Shown here one piece after another: positions 59,732 to 64,000 of a DNA stretch of 64,000 bases; within the stretch, counting starts at the first letter, position 1; each line of letters opens with the position of its first letter. The DNA lies in the NCBI GenBank assembly GCA_032164245.1, contig JAVMKO010000001.1:65454892-65518891 (forward strand), in the 5' to 3' direction. A model generated the notes under the pieces. That model ran no database searches and had not been told where the DNA came from. It worked only from the letters and a program-made list of their open reading frames with translations. Made by a program: the position numbers and the translations under genes. The DNA is from Sternotherus odoratus (lineage: Eukaryota > Chordata > Testudines > Kinosternidae).

Positions 59732-61284
59732 GTAAGCTCCGCTTTGCAACTTCTTTGGGATTCCTTCCTAAAATGTGAGGGGGGAGAAGGGGCTCTGTGC
59801 ACCTGTTCCCAAACCTGTCTCTGTGGTTAGTTATCAGATTGTTTCTCTTCTGATGGGCATTTAAGCCCAGGACCTGTGGAAGTTTTGTTTTTTAAAAAAG
59901 GTTTTACATCTGTCTAGTCATTTTCAGGTGATAAGAGCTGACATGTATCTAGTCCCTGCTATGAGATCAAAAGAAACAAAGTGACTTAACTCTAGACAAA
60001 GGTTTTTATATGTACACACACGCAAGCCACCCCTGATCGTAAGTGTTGAGTGACAGTTTTTCTGTCATTCCCATGAGTTCCTCTCTTCACATTACTCCGC
60101 TCTTTCACACAGCATCAATATTAGAATTTTTTAAAAAGTTATAGAATAGCCTTTGAGAAACATAATGGGATGTGACCATTCACTTTGTAACAAATGTTGA
60201 AAGTATTTGTGACCTATGGAATGTTGTGTTGTTCTCTCAAATATCCTAAGCAATATATTTTCCACACCTCATAGGGAGCCTTGACAAATCCTAACCAAAA
60301 TGATTATACTTATAATACATATTTCATATCCATCAGTGATGCAGATACAAAAACTGAAGCTGCAGTGTTAAAATAATCTTTACCAAATTATCGGAAGGGT
60401 AAAGAAAGCTGCAGATTTACATCAATGCAAAACCAAATCACACCATAGAAGGATAAACTCAACTTTCTACTCCAAGTGTAATTGTTTTAAATAGCCAGAG
60501 GATAACAGATGATCTGTAACACTTGTTTAGTTCATAGTTTCCTTTGGAAAAATGACATAGCTAAGTTTATACACAAAAATGTAATGGCTTTTATAGCCCC
60601 ATAGTCACTCAGACATCCATATGGGGCAGAGCAGATTTCAAAATACATACTTGCTAAATTACAAGATGGCTTAATACTTTATTAACATGATTTATGATAG
60701 TATATTCACAGTGTCAGAGAGTTCCTCGGTGTACTTATCTGCCTTCAGCAAAGAGAGGGAGAATAGATTAGATGACCTTGAGGCCCTATTTTCCTATGAT
60801 CCTTTGAAATGCTAGTAAAGTAAAAAAAAATACACACAGAAATTATAATTCTGACATTTCAACTTTAAGAATTTTATTTTACAGTATATTCAGGAGCACT
60901 GGGCTTTTAGATTAAAAATTCTTACCTGGAAACTTTTATATCGGTTGCACATTAACATTGTTCTAGTTGATAAACTGTTATTCCCTAGCAAGTTCTTAAA
61001 GGAATACTAACAAAAATGATTCAAAGAGAATAACTAGTAAACCAGGTATTAAACCTGACACACAATAGATCTTTGGACCTGTTCCTGCTCCTGTTTAAAG
61101 AGAAAGGAATTTTGCTGTAAACTTGTTCCCGTTTCACTTAATAGCAAAGCAGTGAAAATAATGATAATTCTTGGTTTTTGTGTAGCACTTTTCATCCATA
61201 GATTTTAAAAAGCATTTAACCCTCCCCCCCCCAAGAAAAGATGACTGTTAACATGAGTTATGCAGGATGAGATCCTAGCGGGTG

Positions 61285-61365
61285 CAGTAGAACCTGATCC
61301 AATGCCCAGTAAAGACAATGGAAAGTCTCCCATTGATTTCAATAGACATTGGATTGGGTCTCTAA
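61285..61365. repeat. Short palindromic repeat copy
   Basis: ACCTGATCCAATGCCCAGTA, then CAATGGAAAGTCTCCCATTG and TTCAATAGACATTGGATTGG. Arms inverted: GATCCAATG against CATTGGATTG. Confidence 0.55.
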
Positions 61366-62039
61366 TGAAGAAAGCGGGACATACCATAATTTAAATTATT
61401 TATTTTGCTTAAAAATATGAAAATGTGGACCTGGGACCGATAGATTATCTCAATGTGGAGAGTATCACAATGTTTTTAGCTAAGACCTAGAACATTTTCT
61501 TTTGAAAATATGGTTTGTACTGAGGGGAAAATGTAGCATGTAAAATTTAAATATATGAACAAAGTGCAGAATTTCAATCCAGTTAAGGTATGAACCATCC
61601 CGAGGAGAGTAAGATGTGTACATTTCCCCCTTAAACAATATAGTGTGATACAAAGTTTGTATTCAGAGCTTTCCACAACTCTGTCCCCATTGCATTCTTC
61701 CCCCTCAACTCCTCCTGCACTGCTTTCCATTCCCTGTGCTGTCTGCCCATGCCTCTTTTGCATCCTCCAATTGTCTTTTTCACTGGCTCTTGAATCAATG
61801 CTTCTCTTCTTGCCACCCCTTTCACTTGGAATAGGCTCCTAAACAATGTACACTGAGCTCCCTTGCTCTCTTCAAAAACATTTCCTATCACCTATGTCTT
61901 CTGTGCAGCACTCCATGTATCTTGGCCAGTCTCTATGCTTTATTTTTAGCCTGCATTTCGTACTGTAAACTAGGGCAGAGTCCTAGTAACAGGACTTTTG
62001 GTAGGTACTAAGATACTGTGTTGATGACTGGTGCAGAGA

Positions 62040-62445
62040 AGGGCTACTAGTGCACTGGAGAGAATGAAGGATCTATCTTTCAAGAGGAGGCTAAAAGAGT
62101 TTATCTTGTTTAGCTTAGCACAATGAAGGCTGGGATATGATTACTCTCCATAAACACATCAGGGTGAAAACACTAGGGAGGGAGATGAGCTATATAAGCT
62201 AAAAGAAAATGGTGTCACAAGAATAATGGATAAAAGAAGGTTTCTAACCAGAGGAGTGAGGTTCTGGAACAGTCTCCGAATAGGAGTACTGGGGAAAAAC
62301 AGTCTAGCTAGTTTTAAAATGAAGTTTGATTTTTTTAATGTATGGGAATATATCCTGGGGTTGCCTGCAGTAGCCAGGGATGAAATTGGATTTTCCATGA
62401 GGCCCCCCTCTTAGTCTTATCTCCTACATTCCTATGATTGCCAAG
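62040..62445 (+). mobile_element. CR1 LINE 3' untranslated region
   Basis: Landmarks in order: 'tcaagaggaggctaaaag', 'ggctgggatatgattactctc', 'gaaggtttctaaccagagg', 'gtgaggttctggaacagtc', and a 'tcttatctcctacattcctatga' end, giving the CR1 3' region in sense orientation. It is 5' truncated, inside NTS intron 1. Confidence 0.75.
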
Positions 62446-63365
62446 GTAACAGTAGCAATAACATAAATAATTGATTTAATTAATATGATTAATTATTATT
62501 AATAATAATTAATAAAAGAACTCTTCTATAGCACTTTTCATCGGTAGATCTCAAACCTGCATGGGAATGACCAACAGATTCCACGCTGTAGAACATATGA
62601 ACTACAACAAAAACACTGCTCATGCTAACACAGCTGATATTTACAATATATTGTTATATTCGTTAGGGCACCTAGAGCCTCAGATAAGTGTATTTTTAGT
62701 TATTTTTTATGTCTAACTAAATAAATTGATGGATTGGCTTTGAATTGCTGTTGCTTTTAGGAAGCTACAAAACAATTAAATTAAAATTTGCTTCGACAGA
62801 GGTATTTAATGATCTCCAAACTTTTACCATAATCTTTGAGTTACGATTGCTATATTTGCGAAGTAGTAGATCTCTGTCACACAATTTAGTGCACAGCAGA
62901 ATAGAATTCTTTCTGATTGTCCTTCATTCTTCTAAAATAATGTTCCCCCATCAGATAAGTCACAAAACTTGCTAATATATTGCACTATGTAGGGTCAACT
63001 AAATTAGTAGAAAGAAATTATTCCACTACACTAAATCTCTCTCTCTCTCTTTCTGACCCTCTCTCTCACACACAGTTAAAAGTCAACAGGCCAATGAGGA
63101 TGTCAGCAGAATTTATATTGGTATAACTGAAATGAGTCTTGCCTACTAAATGTAACTACTGTTAATGCACGCTCTTTAAAATCGTTACTTAAAACTTTGT
63201 CTCTATTGTGAAGAAGTCCCTTTTAAGATAAAGACCTATCAAGTCAGCATCTAAAAGTTTGCAAAGGTGACAGACAAGCTTGTTCAGATGATAAAAAAAA
63301 TCATATTGACATCGGTTGAGGAGATTGTGCAACATTTTTTTGTTACTGAAATGACTGTAGATTGA

Positions 63366-63432
63366 GTCTGATTCAGAGCCCATTGAAGTCAATGGGACTC
63401 TTTCCATTAAATTAAGTGACTTTGGGTCAGAA
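63366..63432. repeat. Short palindromic repeat copy
   Basis: GTCTGATTCAGAGCCCATTG, then AAGTCAATGGGACTCTTTCC and AGTGACTTTGGGTCAGAATG. Arms inverted (CTGATTCAGAGCC against GACTTTGGGTCAG). Confidence 0.6.
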
Positions 63433-63668
63433 TGATGGTGAGTGACTGTTTATAAAATGCATCATTAACCTAGGCTGTACTTATACTAAAAGAACCTTGC
63501 AGTCAGTTTTTCCGGGTCATATTTTAAGAGAGGAAGATTCTTCACTAGCCCTTTATCCATTATTTAAGGTTAAAAGTTCTTTGTAATTTACCTAAATCCT
63601 ATATTCTGAAATCAAATGACTCTGATTTGTGATGAAATGGTATACATGTGTTTCTGATTTATTCCCAG

Positions 63669-63730
63669 ATTCAGAAGAGGAAATGAAAGCGTTAGAAGCA
63701 GATTTATTGACCAACATGTATACATCAAAG
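63669..63730 (+). CDS. NTS: NTS, coding exon 2 (start of propeptide)
   Basis: After acceptor TTTATTCCCAG at 63668, the exon completes the split Asp codon and encodes SEEEMKALEADLLTNMYTSK, ending exactly before donor GTAATT at 63731. The acidic SEEEMKALEAD start of the NTS proregion is strongly conserved. This follows the predicted signal cleavage near the Ser-Asp junction. Exon 2 is 62 nt; with the last base of exon 1 it makes 21 codons, and it ends in phase 0. The exons encoding the rest of the propeptide, with neuromedin N and neurotensin between dibasic processing sites, are not in the window, so the gene is partial. Confidence 0.96.
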
Positions 63731-64000
63731 GTAATTTTTTTTTTCTTTTTACCCTTTAGCTGACTTGTAGAGAGCACATGAATTCTCATTACAAGCATGG
63801 AAGTGTTTGCACAAAGTAATAACCTGCAGTCTAGACATAAAAGTTCAGTGCAAGGGATTACTTTGCTGCAAAATTTTCTTTTACTTCAAAGGACGTTTAA
63901 AGGTGTTGATGTGAAAGAAAAATTAAAATGTCTCTCACTTGTAATGCTGGTTCTTTCATTAAATTATTCAGGTTGTGTTTCATGTAACTTTACCAGAGGA

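Larger units (their letters stand above)
59732..63668 (+). other. NTS: NTS intron 1
   Basis: A phase-1 intron of 3937 bp with donor AG|GTAAGC and acceptor TTTATTCCCAG. It contains a CR1 end (62040-62440) and copies of the palindromic repeat; the rest is AT-rich with simple tracts such as (ATTA)n near 62480-62515 and (CT)n near 63032-63070. Confidence 0.9.

Overview
The window is vertebrate nuclear DNA, best explained as a turtle (Testudines) chromosome segment. It has large introns, GT-AG splicing and no bacterial gene layout. Its repeats are turtle-like: a tRNA-derived SINE with a CR1-type 3' end, CR1 LINE remnants, many short non-autonomous hAT elements with 8-bp target duplications, old MIR/L2-like SINEs, and endogenous retrovirus pieces. 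The clade call is inference from repeat style.

Only two protein genes are clear, arranged head to head. RASSF9 (N-terminal RASSF family, minus strand) has a 47-nt first coding exon at 46375-46421 inside a GC- and CpG-rich region, a 23.7-kb intron, and one large exon at 21428-22703. NTS (neurotensin/neuromedin N precursor, plus strand) has coding exon 1 at 59662-59731, just downstream of a CRE-like site and a TATA box, and exon 2 at 63669-63730. The exons encoding the neurotensin and neuromedin N peptides lie beyond the right edge. The order and orientation match the known amniote order ALX1 - RASSF9 - NTS - MGAT4C, so 1-21.4 kb is the flank 3' of RASSF9, towards ALX1.

The 3' flank (1-21.4 kb) is rich in repeats. 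It holds a GC-rich repeat, hAT elements, a retroviral LTR, CR1 and Tigger-like pieces, a large LTR-like block (11.3-12.75 kb), and a stack at 13.8-16.8 kb. In that stack an antisense retroviral env remnant is followed by its 3' LTR, which is split by a hAT element carrying a 30-bp minisatellite. Next to it is a second, sense LTR, split by another insertion with a 13-bp duplication. The RASSF9 intron (22.7-46.4 kb) holds more hAT, SINE, MIR and CR1 copies. The intergenic interval (46.4-59.5 kb) holds a non-autonomous Helitron loaded with G-rich satellite, and a hAT element inserted into a MIR with perfect target duplications.

I found no novel coding system. The most interesting material is the nested transposon stratigraphy, where paired target duplications give a relative order of insertions, plus a short hairpin at 58.9 kb, a recurring palindromic repeat, one weak candidate orphan exon (2784-2949), and the compact NTS promoter. 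All family assignments come from reading the sequence; no database search was run.
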